Part shown: positions 24,655-32,965 of the stretch, piece by piece | How positions within the stretch are numbered: the first letter of the stretch is position 1 | How the letters are laid out: each line of letters opens with the position of its first letter | Source of the DNA: Brotonthovivens ammoniilytica | GTDB taxonomy: Bacteria > Bacillota > Clostridia > Lachnospirales > Lachnospiraceae | Assembly (NCBI RefSeq): GCF_025566885.1 | Contig: NZ_JAOQJQ010000003.1 | Span: forward strand, 62,001 to 126,000 | Length of the DNA: 64,000 nucleotides | Direction of reading: 5' to 3' | Notes under the pieces: generated by a model | Seen by the model: the letters and a program-made list of their open reading frames with translations, nothing else | Databases searched by the model: none | Told to the model about the DNA's origin: nothing | Program-made: the position numbers and the translations under genes

Positions 24655-24888
24655 TTCCTGTGGTCCTCCTATTTTTCTTTCATTGTAAATCCCGTACCTG
24701 AAAATGAAAATTAAAGTTTTTTTTGTATAATTATAAAAAATTTTAACTGGTTGTAATATATAGCAAAGGCGATATAAGAAATTGAAAAATGCATTAAAAT
24801 CTTCTTTTCATCACAAAAAAAGTATTTGAATGGAGCTGGGGAAAACGGAATGGTAACATGGCCTTGACAACAAAAGGAGGGAAAGGGG

Positions 24889-26118
24889 ATGGATATGATA
24901 AAAGAGCTGATACTGCGCAGGCGTTGTAGAAAAGAAAACAAAGAAAATAATGAGATACCGAAAGGCTGCAAAAAGGCAGTCAGCGGGGAGGCTTTTTTGT
25001 TTTTGGGGGGCATTGGGATTTTGTTTTTGTTTCTGGGGATTCACATGGGAGCTATTCATATGTTTAATACATTAATGAATACGGCATATCAGCTTTTGCT
25101 GGATACGGTATTTTACGTAATGGCAATTGCTGTTTTATCGGGAGCTGTCTCGGCGCTGTTTTCTGAGTTTGGGGTTATTTCTCTTCTGAATAAAGGACTC
25201 TCTCCCCTTATGAAACCGATTTACGGACTGCCAGGGGCCAGCGCAGTAGGCATATTAACCACTTATCTGTCGGATAATCCGGCTGTGCTGACGCTTAAGG
25301 CAGATGAAAATTTTCCGGAGTATTTTCAGAAAAAACATCTGCCGGCCCTGGTAAATCTTGGGACATCTTTTGGAATGGGCATGATTGTAACTACCTTTAT
25401 GATTGGGATTGCATCTCCCTCTGGCGAGAGTTTTCTTCTGCCGGCAGTGATCGGAAATGCCGGTGGAATTGCAGGCAGTATTGTCAGTACACGTCTGATA
25501 CTGTTTCTTTCTTATAAGGAGTATGGGAGAGGAAAGCCTCAGGGAAAATCCTTGAAACCGGAGTCCGAATCTGCCGTTTTGTATCGAAAAGTACGTGAGG
25601 GAGGCGTGGGAGCAAGGTTTATGGATGCCCTGTTAGCCGGAGGAAAGTCAGGGGTGCAGATGGGAATCAGCATCATACCGGGAGTACTGATTATTTGCAC
25701 GCTGGTCCTGATGCTGGCAAATGGTGCTCCGGAAGGGGGATACACAGGAGGAGCCTATGAAGGAGTCGCAATTCTGCCATGGATTGGGAAAAAACTGGAT
25801 TTTATATTGATGCCGTTATTCGGATTTACCAGTCCGGAGGGGATTACCGTTCCCATTACGGCATTGGGAGCAGCGGGAGCTGCTATTAGTCTGGTGCCCA
25901 ATCTTGTGAATCTGGGACTGGCATCCGGACATGATGTGGCGGTATTTACAGCGATGTGTATCTGCTGGGGAGGTTTTTTAAGCACTCACGCAGCTATGAT
26001 GGATACTTTTGGATGCCGGCGGATGACCGGAAAGGCGATTGCCTGTCATACAGCAGGCGGTCTGTGTGCGGGTATTCTGGCAAACTGGCTGTATCAGCTT
26101 GTATCAGTTTTGATGTAA
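24889..26118 (+). CDS. YjiH-family membrane protein with nucleoside-recognition (Gate) domains
   Basis: 409 residues with about nine hydrophobic helices. The sequence after residue 65 (MNTAYQLLLDTVFYVMAIAV, then KPIYGLPGASAVGILTTYLS and LVNLGTSFGMGMIVTTFM) matches the Gate-domain proteins related to SpmA/SpmB and nucleoside carriers. The N-terminal 35 residues are basic and cytosolic. Family members are thought to move small solutes across the membrane; the substrate is unknown. AAAGGAGGGAAAGGGG precedes the ATG. It runs in the same direction as the PhzB-like/GPH cluster that begins 130 bases later and may belong with it, but no shared signal shows this. Confidence 0.7.
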   Translation: MDMIKELILRRRCRKENKENNEIPKGCKKAVSGEAFLFLGGIGILFLFLGIHMGAIHMFNTLMNTAYQLLLDTVFYVMAIAVLSGAVSALFSEFGVISLLNKGLSPLMKPIYGLPGASAVGILTTYLSDNPAVLTLKADENFPEYFQKKHLPALVNLGTSFGMGMIVTTFMIGIASPSGESFLLPAVIGNAGGIAGSIVSTRLILFLSYKEYGRGKPQGKSLKPESESAVLYRKVREGGVGARFMDALLAGGKSGVQMGISIIPGVLIICTLVLMLANGAPEGGYTGGAYEGVAILPWIGKKLDFILMPLFGFTSPEGITVPITALGAAGAAISLVPNLVNLGLASGHDVAVFTAMCICWGGFLSTHAAMMDTFGCRRMTGKAIACHTAGGLCAGILANWLYQLVSVLM

Positions 26119-26248
26119 ATTAGGAAAAATAAGGATTAAAAATTATTTAAAATCACTAAAGTAAAATTGAATATGCATGTTGAAGCCAGGATGTTATGCT
26201 GATATCAGTAAAACATGTTTTCAAAAAAGTTCGAAGGAGGAGAATACT

Positions 26249-26752
26249 ATGGACATTGAAAAATACCTTGACGCGTTCCCAAAGGAAAGAGAATTAAGAA
26301 AGAAAAATATTGAAACGGTTATGGCTTATATGACCTATAGCGGAGATGAGAGATTAAACCGCTGGAAATTATTTACAGAGGACGGACAGGGGGGCTATAC
26401 AGGTCCTGCAAAAGATTATCCGGCACCTGAATTTATTGAGTGGGGAGTTCCGGGGCATGAGGGGTTAAAAATGAGTGATGCATGGAACAGCAAATGGTTT
26501 GAAGACGGGGTTTATACAGATATGCATCTGCTCCTTTCTGACGATCCCAACTATATAGTTGTATCAGCACTGGGAACGTTTCAGTTAAAATTTCCGGCGT
26601 ATGAGGAAAAAAAGTATCAGAATTATTTCTTCCATGTTTTCGAAATGGAAGATGGACTGATTAAACGGTATCATGAACATATGAATTTTTGTCAGATGTA
26701 TCATACCATCGGGATTGAACTGCCGGAAGTGGAGTTTCCGCACGGTATTTAA
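26249..26752 (+). CDS. PhzA/PhzB-like (SnoaL/NTF2-fold) protein
   Basis: 167 residues. The layout follows PhzA/PhzB: an N-terminal helix ELRKKNIETVMAYMTYSG, then ERLNRWKLFTEDGQGG, and the C-terminal block FPAYEEKKYQNYFFHVFEME and IKRYHEHMNF. These are small NTF2-like cones that bind or isomerise ring-shaped small molecules. The phenazine role itself is not implied, as no other phz gene is present. The ATG at 26249 has AAGGAGGAG 6 bases upstream; the longer frame to 26177 has none. A GPH symporter and a second, divergent PhzB-like protein follow, suggesting uptake and conversion of one compound class. The catalytic residue cannot be assigned with certainty. Confidence 0.75.
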   Translation: MDIEKYLDAFPKERELRKKNIETVMAYMTYSGDERLNRWKLFTEDGQGGYTGPAKDYPAPEFIEWGVPGHEGLKMSDAWNSKWFEDGVYTDMHLLLSDDPNYIVVSALGTFQLKFPAYEEKKYQNYFFHVFEMEDGLIKRYHEHMNFCQMYHTIGIELPEVEFPHGI

Positions 26753-26772
26753 AAAATTGGGGGGATAAAGCA

Positions 26773-28188
26773 ATGATGAAATCAAAAGGTCCGATTCAGC
26801 TTCCTTACGCGGGAACAAAGGTAAGAAAAATAGAATACGTGGGATATGCCACAGGAATGATCGGATATCAGATTCAGAATACATTGATGGGAATTTATCT
26901 GCTGATGTTTATGACAAATATTCTTCAGATTCCTATGCTGTATGCAGGCTCCGTTACTCTGGTCTGCAGGTTTGTGGATGCTTTTACAGATATTTTCTTT
27001 GGAACCATCGGGGACCGTACACATACAAGATTTGGTTCTTTCAGGCCATGGTATGTGACAATGGCAATTCCTGCGTGCTTATCATTTATGATGCTGTTTA
27101 TCTGTCCGAAGTTTGTAACTCCGGGATCGGCATTTGCATTATTCTGGATTTATCTGATTTATTTGATTTACGGAAGTGTATTTACGACGATTATGTATAC
27201 TTCTTACAGTGCATTTACTTCTGTTGCCACTGCAGATAATAACGAGCGCCGGGGACTGGTTCTGGCACGGCAGATGGGACTAAATATCAGCGGTATTATT
27301 GTGGCGGCGGCGACACCGGTTATGATGTATTTCGGCGGTGGAGTTTCCAATAATGAAGCTGCTTTTAAAGCTCTGGGAGTGTTTGTGGCAGTAGTAAGTA
27401 TTGTTTGTTACCTGCTCTGCGGTTTGACACTTCGTGAACGGGTACAGTTAAATGCAGGCAAGGCTCTGCCCATCAAAGAAGGTTTTAAAGTATTTAAAGG
27501 CAATAAGATTTTCCTTGGGGCACTGATCTGCAATGTGCTTCATTCTATCGGAATAGCCATGTTTGGCGGATTGATGAGCTATTACTTCCTGTATTATAAA
27601 ATGAATCCGGGATTAATGAGCCAGGGACAGCTTGTGGCAGCCATTGTAGCAACGGCTATCAGTATGATTTTTCTTCCGATGATGATGAAGCGGCTGCGCC
27701 GGGCAGCGGTTTACTGGATTGGTGTAATTATATTCTGCGGCCTTTTAATGCTGGGGTATGCATTCAGTATGTTTACCGTCAGCGGTTATCTGATGTGTAC
27801 CGGTTTTACGGTAGGGATGATGATTGTCTATGCGGTTACCTTCAGCTTTATCCCTGATGCTGTGGATTACGGCGAATGGAAGAATGGTGTGGGGGCTCCG
27901 GGAACGGTAAATACTGTGCTGACCTTTATCCAGAAAATCACCACTGGTTTTGGAACGATGCTGATATCTGTTTTATTAAGTGCAGTAGGATATGATGCGG
28001 CCAGAGGGTTTGAGCAGACACAGGCGGCCAGAGAAGGAATCCGTCTTATCAGCTGTGTGGTACCGGCGGCATTTTTCCTCCTTTCTGCTCTTGGGCTGAT
28101 TTTCCTTCGGGTTAAGGCAGAAAAGATGAAAGAGATCAGAGAAGAGCTGGCTGTCAGAAGAGCCAATGCACAAAAAGAGGAAGCATAA
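26773..28188 (+). CDS. GPH-family sodium/proton symporter (MelB-like)
   Basis: 471 residues, 12 predicted membrane spans, with the glycoside-pentoside-hexuronide family signatures: a VCRFVDAFTDIFFGTIGDRT segment near residue 60 and PDAVDYGEWKNGVGAPG before the tenth helix. MelB-type carriers take up glycosides with Na+ or H+; gut relatives sit in clusters for other small molecules, including steroids. The flanking PhzB-like genes point to uptake of their substrate rather than an ordinary sugar, but this is inference. The start ATGATG follows GGGGGGAT. No sugar hydrolase gene lies nearby. Confidence 0.85.
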   Translation: MMKSKGPIQLPYAGTKVRKIEYVGYATGMIGYQIQNTLMGIYLLMFMTNILQIPMLYAGSVTLVCRFVDAFTDIFFGTIGDRTHTRFGSFRPWYVTMAIPACLSFMMLFICPKFVTPGSAFALFWIYLIYLIYGSVFTTIMYTSYSAFTSVATADNNERRGLVLARQMGLNISGIIVAAATPVMMYFGGGVSNNEAAFKALGVFVAVVSIVCYLLCGLTLRERVQLNAGKALPIKEGFKVFKGNKIFLGALICNVLHSIGIAMFGGLMSYYFLYYKMNPGLMSQGQLVAAIVATAISMIFLPMMMKRLRRAAVYWIGVIIFCGLLMLGYAFSMFTVSGYLMCTGFTVGMMIVYAVTFSFIPDAVDYGEWKNGVGAPGTVNTVLTFIQKITTGFGTMLISVLLSAVGYDAARGFEQTQAAREGIRLISCVVPAAFFLLSALGLIFLRVKAEKMKEIREELAVRRANAQKEEA

Positions 28189-28221
28189 ATATAAGTATCA
28201 TTGTATAGGAGGAAGAAAGTT

Positions 28222-28698
28222 ATGTGTGAAGATAAAGAATTAAGAGAGAAAAACAGAGGGACCATAGCAGAATTTTTTAAACGCCATGCGGAAGCCAGAG
28301 CCGAACTGTTTGATACAGACGGCTGTAAGGAACTGACCTTTGCGGCAAACGGCGGGGCTCCCCAGCGCTGGGAGGGTAAAGAGGAAGTATTAAAGAATTT
28401 TACCGCAAATAAGACATTTTTCCCCACCTGGGGATGGCGGGACATTGTTATTGACGATACACAGGATCCAAATAAATTCTGGGCAGAGGCATACGGCGGC
28501 GGTGAACAGAAGGTAGGAGATTCCAAAGAACCAACCAAATATGAAAACCATTATGTATTCTGCTTTAAAATGAAAGACGGGCTGATCCTTGAGATGCGGG
28601 AAATTAATAATCCGTTGAAGCTGATGATGGCATTGGGAGTAGAGCTTCCAAAGATGCCGGATGCAAAAGAGGATACAGAGCAGTTATTAAAACGTTAA
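28222..28698 (+). CDS. Second PhzA/PhzB-like (SnoaL/NTF2-fold) protein
   Basis: 158 residues, same fold as the product of 26249-26752 but strongly diverged: ELREKNRGTIAEFFKRH, then a stretch ending FPTWGWRDIVIDDTQDPN, then YENHYVFCFKMKDGLILEMR. The shared spacing of the N-terminal helix, the DPN turn and the NHYVF strand supports a common family. The two proteins might form a heteromer as PhzA and PhzB do, or act on successive intermediates. The ATG at 28222 has AGGAGG about 8 bases upstream. A terminator at 28730-28770 closes the unit. Confidence 0.72.
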   Translation: MCEDKELREKNRGTIAEFFKRHAEARAELFDTDGCKELTFAANGGAPQRWEGKEEVLKNFTANKTFFPTWGWRDIVIDDTQDPNKFWAEAYGGGEQKVGDSKEPTKYENHYVFCFKMKDGLILEMREINNPLKLMMALGVELPKMPDAKEDTEQLLKR

Positions 28699-28729
28699 TC
28701 TTCAAATTTTGTATAAATATGCATAAGGT

Positions 28730-28770
28730 CCGGCAGTGTACGAAAAAGCAGTATGCTGCCGGGCTTTTTT
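28730..28770 (+). terminator. Terminator of the PhzB-like/GPH unit
   Basis: CCGGCAGTGTAC (28730-28741) pairs with GTATGCTGCCGG (28751-28762) including two G-U pairs, followed by GCTTTTTTT. Confidence 0.85.
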
Positions 28771-28878
28771 TGCTCTATAAGAAATACTGTGTTGTGATAA
28801 AGCTGAAAAGTACCGATTCCTATAGAGCAAAAAACGCTCCGCTGTGGATGGCACTGTGGCGGAATGGAGTCATGTCGC
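28771..28878 (+). repeat. Dispersed structured repeat, copy 1
   Basis: About 108 bases closely matching 43698-43788. It contains an inverted repeat (GCTCTATA near 28773 with TATAGAGC near 28821) and then a segment beginning AAAAAACGCTCCGC. Relative to copy 2 it has an internal insertion of about 15 bases. Both copies begin directly after the terminator of a small-molecule-metabolism gene. Both can be read as the same short peptide (KLKSTDSYRAKNA), which I take to be a consequence of the repeat rather than a gene. Confidence 0.75.
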
Positions 28879-29040
28879 AAAAACGATTTTTTATAAATGA
28901 TCAGTAAAAGCTTTGTAAAATATAAAGACTGGATATGAAAAATGAATGGAAAAAGTGAGGTTAATATGGGGGAAGCTCTGTATAAAGTGCGGCGGTCATG
29001 GTAAAATGAGTCCAGAATGCCAAATGTCAGGAGGATAAAG

Positions 29041-29961
29041 ATGTCTTCTTATTTATCAAAGTATGAGACGTTTATGGAAGTTGCAAAAACCAAAAGTATG
29101 AGCCGGTCTGCTGTAAATACGCATCAGACTGTTCCGGGGGTCAGCTATACCATTGCCAAGCTGGAAGAAGAGTGGGGGATTCCGCTGTTTGTGAGAAACA
29201 GAGGGAAAATATCCCTGTCTGAAGCTGGAGAAGCGCTGCTGCCTTATATTTCAGATGTACTGGAAGCTCAGCAGAGACTGGAAAATGAGGTGCTGTCTTT
29301 TAAGGGAATTGAAAAGGGTACTGTGAAAGTGGGAGGACTGCGCCGTGTGACAAAGCAGTGGCTTCCAAGCATGATTCAATATATGGAGGCAGAGTATCCC
29401 AATATTCAGATAGAAATTGTACTGAACTTGTATGAAGAGGTGCAGACAGATCTTCAAAATGGGGTGATAGACATTGCCTTTGCCGGAGAACCCACCACAA
29501 AACTTTTGGATTTTTACCATGTAATTGATGACCCGTATATGGTTGTTATGCCAAAGTCAGATCCGCTTCGGGGCAGGATGGAACTGACATTAGAAGAAAT
29601 CAGGCATGAGAAGCTGATTATGCCGGACTGGGTTCATGATAAAGGGCTTCAGACACTGATGGAAAAAAGCAGAATTGATAATCAGACTGCCTATCGCATT
29701 AAGGATACAGGAACTATTTTGTCTATGGTGGAGCAGGGAATAGGTGTCTCTATCCTTCCATATTTTATTATATCAGGGGAACGGGCCGATGTGGCGGCAG
29801 TGCGCCTTTTGGACTGGCCGGCAAAACGGTTTGGGATTGTGACGGCTTCAGAAGCAAGGCTGTCTCCTTCGGCTAAAAAGTTTATGAATTGTGCGAAAGA
29901 ATGGCTGAAAACCAATCAGGATCATATCGGCTTTCACGGGACAGAGAAGAAGGAAGGCTGA
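29041..29961 (+). CDS. LysR-family transcriptional regulator
   Basis: 306 residues from the ATG at 29041, which has AGGAGG 6 bases upstream; an in-frame start at 29017 lacks one. The N-terminal winged HTH is YLSKYETFMEVAKTKSMS followed by a recognition helix that begins AVNTHQ. The effector-binding domain starts at about residue 90 (GTVKVGGLRRVTKQWLP). LysR proteins bind a small ligand and switch nearby genes. It is codirectional with the PhzB-like/GPH unit upstream and the creatinase-like gene 22 bases downstream, so either could be a target. Confidence 0.9.
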   Translation: MSSYLSKYETFMEVAKTKSMSRSAVNTHQTVPGVSYTIAKLEEEWGIPLFVRNRGKISLSEAGEALLPYISDVLEAQQRLENEVLSFKGIEKGTVKVGGLRRVTKQWLPSMIQYMEAEYPNIQIEIVLNLYEEVQTDLQNGVIDIAFAGEPTTKLLDFYHVIDDPYMVVMPKSDPLRGRMELTLEEIRHEKLIMPDWVHDKGLQTLMEKSRIDNQTAYRIKDTGTILSMVEQGIGVSILPYFIISGERADVAAVRLLDWPAKRFGIVTASEARLSPSAKKFMNCAKEWLKTNQDHIGFHGTEKKEG

Positions 29962-29983
29962 ATGAGGGAGAAAAGGGGCGAAA

Positions 29984-31192
29984 ATGGAGACTGAAAAGAA
30001 ACGGAACGGACTGATTCACGATATGGGTTACTTTGCCGGAAATTTATTTTTTTCCAAACAGGAGATCAGGCGCCGTCATAATCTGGTAAGACAAAGGCTT
30101 AAGGCTGCAGGGGCAGATCTTCTGATTGCACAGCTGTGTTTTCCGTCGGCCAGTATGGCTGTGGATCCGTATATTACCTGGCTGACCGGTACTTCTGGCT
30201 ATAAAAGCACCATGACAGCGGTTCTGCCGGTTCAGGGAGAGTTAATACTGATACCAGGAGCGGGAATGCAGTCAGTCAGCGGAAATGACTGCCCGTATCT
30301 GGCGGGAACGAAAGATCTGCTTCAGGAAGTATTAAATGGAGTGAAACGGATTGCTTACTGCGGGCTGGGGCGGATGCCCCTTTCTTTTTATCAGTATCTG
30401 GCAGAAGTACTGCCGGGAGTGGAACTGATAGATTTCTGCCGGGAACTGGATGTTATGAAAGCTGTAAAAAGCCAGGAAGAGTTAGAGGCAGTTAAGCATG
30501 CGGTCTGGATACAGGACCGGTTAATAGAGTATGGGGCAGAATATCTGAAACCCGGACTGACGCAGTCAGAGATCTGGAGCAGGATTATAAGCTTGTTATC
30601 AGAGCTGGGAGCGGATATGAGTGTTATGCCAAAGATTTTGATGACCTCCGGGAAAAATAAAACAGTAGGTTCTTTTCCAACGGTACATCCTAAGACACGG
30701 GCTCATCTCTGCTTTCCGGAATACAGATTGCAGGAGGATGACTGGGTACATATTATTTATGAAACCCCCGGACTTGGCGGCTATTATTCTGAAACCGGCC
30801 GCATTTTTTATTTTCAGGAGCCATGCATGAAGGCCCGAAAGGTTTGGAAAGAATGTGTGGAGCTGATAAAGTTTCAGGCGGGCAGTATTAGACCGGGAAA
30901 AACATTGCACGAAATCCGGGAGGAGGTTAATCATTATCTAAAAGTGCGGGGAGCCAAAACGGATGAGAATATATTCCAGATTCGCGGCATCGGAAATCTA
31001 ACAACAGAAAGTCCGCAGCTGTATGACTGGGACCAGATGAAACTTCAGCCGGGGATGGTTTTGAGTCTGCAGCCTCGTTATACGAAAGGTGATGAAACGT
31101 CCATTATCTTAGATACTTATGTGGTTGGCGCTCCGGGGGAGAAGGCCTGCCGGTTAAGCAAAGTTCCTCAGGAGCTGGTTGTTCTATCTTAA
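29984..31192 (+). CDS. M24-family (creatinase/prolidase fold) protein lacking the usual metal ligands
   Basis: 402 residues: an N-terminal creatinase-type domain (about 30-160) and a C-terminal pita-bread domain (about 170-400). In metallopeptidases of this fold five ligands (D, D, H, E, E) are fixed. Here the matching positions read as Glu (IIYETPG), Glu (YYSETGRIF), Arg (IRGIGN in place of GHGIG), Gln (MVLSLQP) and Leu (SIILDTYVV). It is therefore unlikely to be a metal-dependent aminopeptidase. Creatinase itself works without metal, so hydrolysis of a small amide or guanidino compound is possible; TVHP may hold an active-site His. It sits 22 bases after the LysR gene. Confidence 0.7.
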   Translation: METEKKRNGLIHDMGYFAGNLFFSKQEIRRRHNLVRQRLKAAGADLLIAQLCFPSASMAVDPYITWLTGTSGYKSTMTAVLPVQGELILIPGAGMQSVSGNDCPYLAGTKDLLQEVLNGVKRIAYCGLGRMPLSFYQYLAEVLPGVELIDFCRELDVMKAVKSQEELEAVKHAVWIQDRLIEYGAEYLKPGLTQSEIWSRIISLLSELGADMSVMPKILMTSGKNKTVGSFPTVHPKTRAHLCFPEYRLQEDDWVHIIYETPGLGGYYSETGRIFYFQEPCMKARKVWKECVELIKFQAGSIRPGKTLHEIREEVNHYLKVRGAKTDENIFQIRGIGNLTTESPQLYDWDQMKLQPGMVLSLQPRYTKGDETSIILDTYVVGAPGEKACRLSKVPQELVVLS

Positions 31193-31246
31193 AATACGGA
31201 AAAAACGAAATGTGCAGATATCGTATCATAAGATGAAAACAGAAGA

Positions 31247-31275
31247 TTGACAATCCTTCCGGCAGATGATAAGAT
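31247..31275 (+). promoter_or_regulatory. Promoter of the tRNA-Leu gene
   Basis: TTGACA (31247-31252), 17 bases, TAAGAT (31270-31275), ending 14 bases before the tRNA. Confidence 0.6.
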
Positions 31276-31289
31276 AATACTCGTTGTAA

Positions 31290-31369
31290 GCGGATATGGC
31301 GGAATTGGCAGACGCGCCAGATTTAGGTTCTGGTGGGAGACCGTGCAGGTTCAAGTCCTGTTATCCGCA
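31290..31369 (+). tRNA. tRNA-Leu, anticodon TAG
   Basis: The acceptor stem is GCGGATA (31290-31296) with TATCCGC (31362-31368) and discriminator A. The anticodon arm CCAGA-TTTAGGT-TCTGG places TAG as the anticodon (reads CUA and, by wobble, other CUN leucine codons). A class II variable region and a TTCAAGT T-loop are present. CCA is not encoded. The gene stands alone and is the attachment site overlapped by the integrase remnant on the opposite strand. Confidence 0.95.
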
Positions 31370-32190
31370 TAATAAAACCCTTGGATTTTCAAGGGTTTTG
31401 TTTTTTTTGTGTTGTATTTTGTGTTGCATAGACTTTCAAAATACCCATTGGCTATTTGATTCATTTGCTCGGCCTTATCCTCCAAAACATGCCGATATAC
31501 ATTTTTTAAAACGGCATCGCTGCCCCAGCCACCACGTTGCATGATATATGCATCAGGGATACCCAATGCATGTTGGATAGATGCCGAATAGTGTCTCAGG
31601 TCATGAAAGCGAAATTTCGGAAGACCGGATCTTTTTATAATATCAATAAATCGGTCAGAAATTTGAGTTTGCCTTAATAGAGTAATTTGCCCATTAATCC
31701 CTTTTAATTTTTCGATGACAAAATCCGGAAATTCTATGTATCGGTTACCGCTCAAACTTTTTGGGGATTTTTTTATCCAGTTATTATTTTCGTTTAAAGC
31801 CATGGAATATTCTGCGTGTACAATATTGCCTTGTATGTGATCGCTATCAAGCGCTGCGATTTCGCCCCTTCTCATAGGGGCGAATGCGGCCAGTAAAATA
31901 GGGATTTCCATTTCTGTATTATTTACATAATCCATGAGACGCTGTATCTCCTTTTCAGATGGGACATAAAGTTTAGGACGCACCGTCAATTTCTGAAATA
32001 ATTTTATTTTCAATTATTTGAAAATCCTTTTTTTCGCTTGTATTCTCAGACGGCGGCTGGTGATAAAATTGAGGATCGCTTTGCTATATAGTCATCCCGA
32101 GCACCGCCGAATGTTAGACAACAATTATTTTTGCGGGATTCCTTTTACGCAGCCCATTTGGATGCATATGCTTCACAAATCCGCTTTCCT
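31351..32190 (-). pseudogene. Tyrosine recombinase (integrase), degenerate
   Basis: The C-terminal catalytic domain is intact in one frame from about 32013 to 31351. It has MRRGEIAALD (first Arg), FHDLRHYSAS (HxxR), QRGGWGSD (His replaced by Trp, as in many relatives) and the Tyr in KNVYRHV. Upstream the frame hits TAA, but integrase-like sequence continues in other frames (LTFGGARDDYIAKRSSILS, preceded by an AYASKWAA scrap and interrupted by stops) to about 32190. The core-binding domain is thus broken by stops and frameshifts and the protein would not be functional. The last codons run through the tRNA terminator and into the tRNA-Leu 3' end, the normal arrangement for an element integrated at this tRNA. 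Confidence 0.85.
31374..31408 (+). terminator. Terminator of the tRNA-Leu gene
   Basis: AAAACCCTTG (31374-31383), loop GATTTT, CAAGGGTTTT (31390-31399), then GTTTTTTTT. Confidence 0.9.
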
Positions 32191-32275
32191 TTTGTGGTTG
32201 GATTATCGCATGTAAATGATTTGTATATCCTCTTCTTTTTTTGAGTGCCGTCCGGTAAAACAATGCTGCATGTTG

Positions 32276-32302
32276 CCGTCCTCTGTTGTCAGCAGAGGGC
32301 GG
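32276..32302 (+). other. Hairpin before the toxin-antitoxin array
   Basis: CCGTCCTCTG and CAGAGGGCGG form a 10-bp stem with one imperfect pair around TTGTCAG, ending just before the first antitoxin promoter. No T-run on the + strand. Its role is unknown. Confidence 0.4.
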
Positions 32303-32339
32303 TGTTTGACTTTTAAGATATATTTGCTATAATATACTT

Positions 32340-32452
32340 AACAAGACAGCCGACAGGTAGGTGCAAGCTACCTGATCCGGCGAATTTATAACAGTTTACT
32401 TAGTAAAGCTGCCCATCCGGCCAAGGAATCAGGGCGGCTTTACTTATTTTTT
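32340..32452 (+). ncRNA. Type I antitoxin small RNA, unit 1
   Basis: Promoter TTGACT (32306-32311), 16 bases, TATAAT (32328-32333) with a TGC extended -10. The predicted transcript starts near 32340. It contains a 5' stem-loop (outer GCCG/CGGC, apical GGTAG-GTGCAAG-CTACC) and ends at a terminator (GTAAAGC near 32403 with GCTTTAC near 32437, then TTATTTTTT). The transcript is convergent with toxin gene 1. Its terminator overlaps the last 13 bases of the toxin coding sequence, and the rest is complementary to the toxin mRNA 3' region, as in TxpA/RatA and BsrG/SR4 pairs. Confidence 0.75.
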
Positions 32453-32520
32453 AAATGTAGAATTGATACAATTAAGCTGGCAACAGCCAGTATGATCATA
32501 AATTCCTCATATGTATTCAT
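32440..32520 (-). CDS. Type I toxin, small membrane peptide, unit 1
   Basis: 26 residues starting MNTYEEFMIILAV and ending LHLKNK, with AAAGGGG 8 bases before the ATG. One hydrophobic helix of about 15 residues is followed by a basic tail, matching the 'putative holin-like toxin' peptides of Firmicutes (Fst/TxpA/BsrG group), which damage the membrane when their antisense RNA is lost. The facing small RNA gene (32340-32452) and two sister units support the call. It was located by direct reading, as it is shorter than usual gene-finding limits. Confidence 0.8.
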   Translation of the reverse strand: MNTYEEFMIILAVASLIVSILHLKNK

Positions 32521-32570
32521 AAGCATTTCCCCTTTCCACAAGACTCGGATCGGGAACCGGCACGCCCCTT

Positions 32571-32597
32571 CGGCTGTCCGGGTAAATATATTCAGTT
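32571..32597 (-). promoter_or_regulatory. Conserved block upstream of toxin 1
   Basis: The 27 bases at 32571-32597 (containing CCGGGTAAATATATTCAG) are identical at 32880-32906 upstream of toxin 2, and the GGGTAAATATATT core recurs near 33206 upstream of toxin 3. On the toxin strand this is AATATATTTACCC, probably part of the toxin promoter or leader. No convincing -35 was found. Confidence 0.5.
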
Positions 32598-32656
32598 ACT
32601 TCGTCCCTGGAGAGACAGATATTTGACTTTCCAAGCATATTTGTTATAATATACTT

Positions 32657-32760
32657 AACAAGACAGCCGGAAGATAGATAAAGCCTATCCGCCCCGGTAA
32701 AATATAAAGCTTTGTAAGCCGCCTATCTTTTCCAGGGACAGGGCGGCTTACTTATTTTTC
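32657..32760 (+). ncRNA. Type I antitoxin small RNA, unit 2
   Basis: Promoter TTGACT (32623-32628), 16 bases, TATAAT (32645-32650). The transcript would carry the same stem-loop as unit 1 with compensating changes (apical GATAG-ATAAAGC-CTATC) and end at a perfect 10-bp stem GTAAGCCGCC/GGCGGCTTAC (32714-32751) followed by TTATTTTT. It is convergent with toxin gene 2, whose stop codon lies inside the terminator. Confidence 0.75.
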
Positions 32761-32828
32761 AAATTCAAAATTGCGATAATTAATCCAGCAACTGCTATGA
32801 TAACCATGAATTCCTCATATGTACTCAT
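32748..32828 (-). CDS. Type I toxin, small membrane peptide, unit 2
   Basis: 26 residues starting MSTYEEFMVIIAV and ending LNLKNK, about three quarters identical to the unit 1 peptide. AGGAGG lies 11 bases before the ATG. One hydrophobic helix is followed by a short basic tail. The substitutions between copies 1 and 2 are conservative (Ile/Leu/Val/Ala), as expected for a gene under selection for a membrane helix. Confidence 0.8.
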   Translation of the reverse strand: MSTYEEFMVIIAVAGLIIAILNLKNK

Positions 32829-32965
32829 AAGCAACACATCCTCCTGTCAAGACTCAGGACGGATGACTGCACGCCCTCCCGGCTGTCCGGGTAAATATAT
32901 TCAGTTGTTCTGTCTATGGAGAGACGGGTATTTGACTTTTCAAGTATATTTGTTATAATATATTT

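Noticed and set aside
26249..28698. Phenazine biosynthesis cluster
   Set aside because: Only PhzA/PhzB-like folds are present. No PhzC-G-type enzymes are found, so no phenazine pathway is claimed.
28719..28907. Open frame on the + strand with KLKSTDSYRAKNA
   Set aside because: The same reading occurs in the second repeat copy at 43656-43844. The shared part is structured repeat DNA, there is no ribosome site, and the flanks differ.
32018..32215. Open frame of 65 codons on the + strand
   Set aside because: The - strand here reads as the broken core-binding half of the integrase, so the + strand frame is a shadow.
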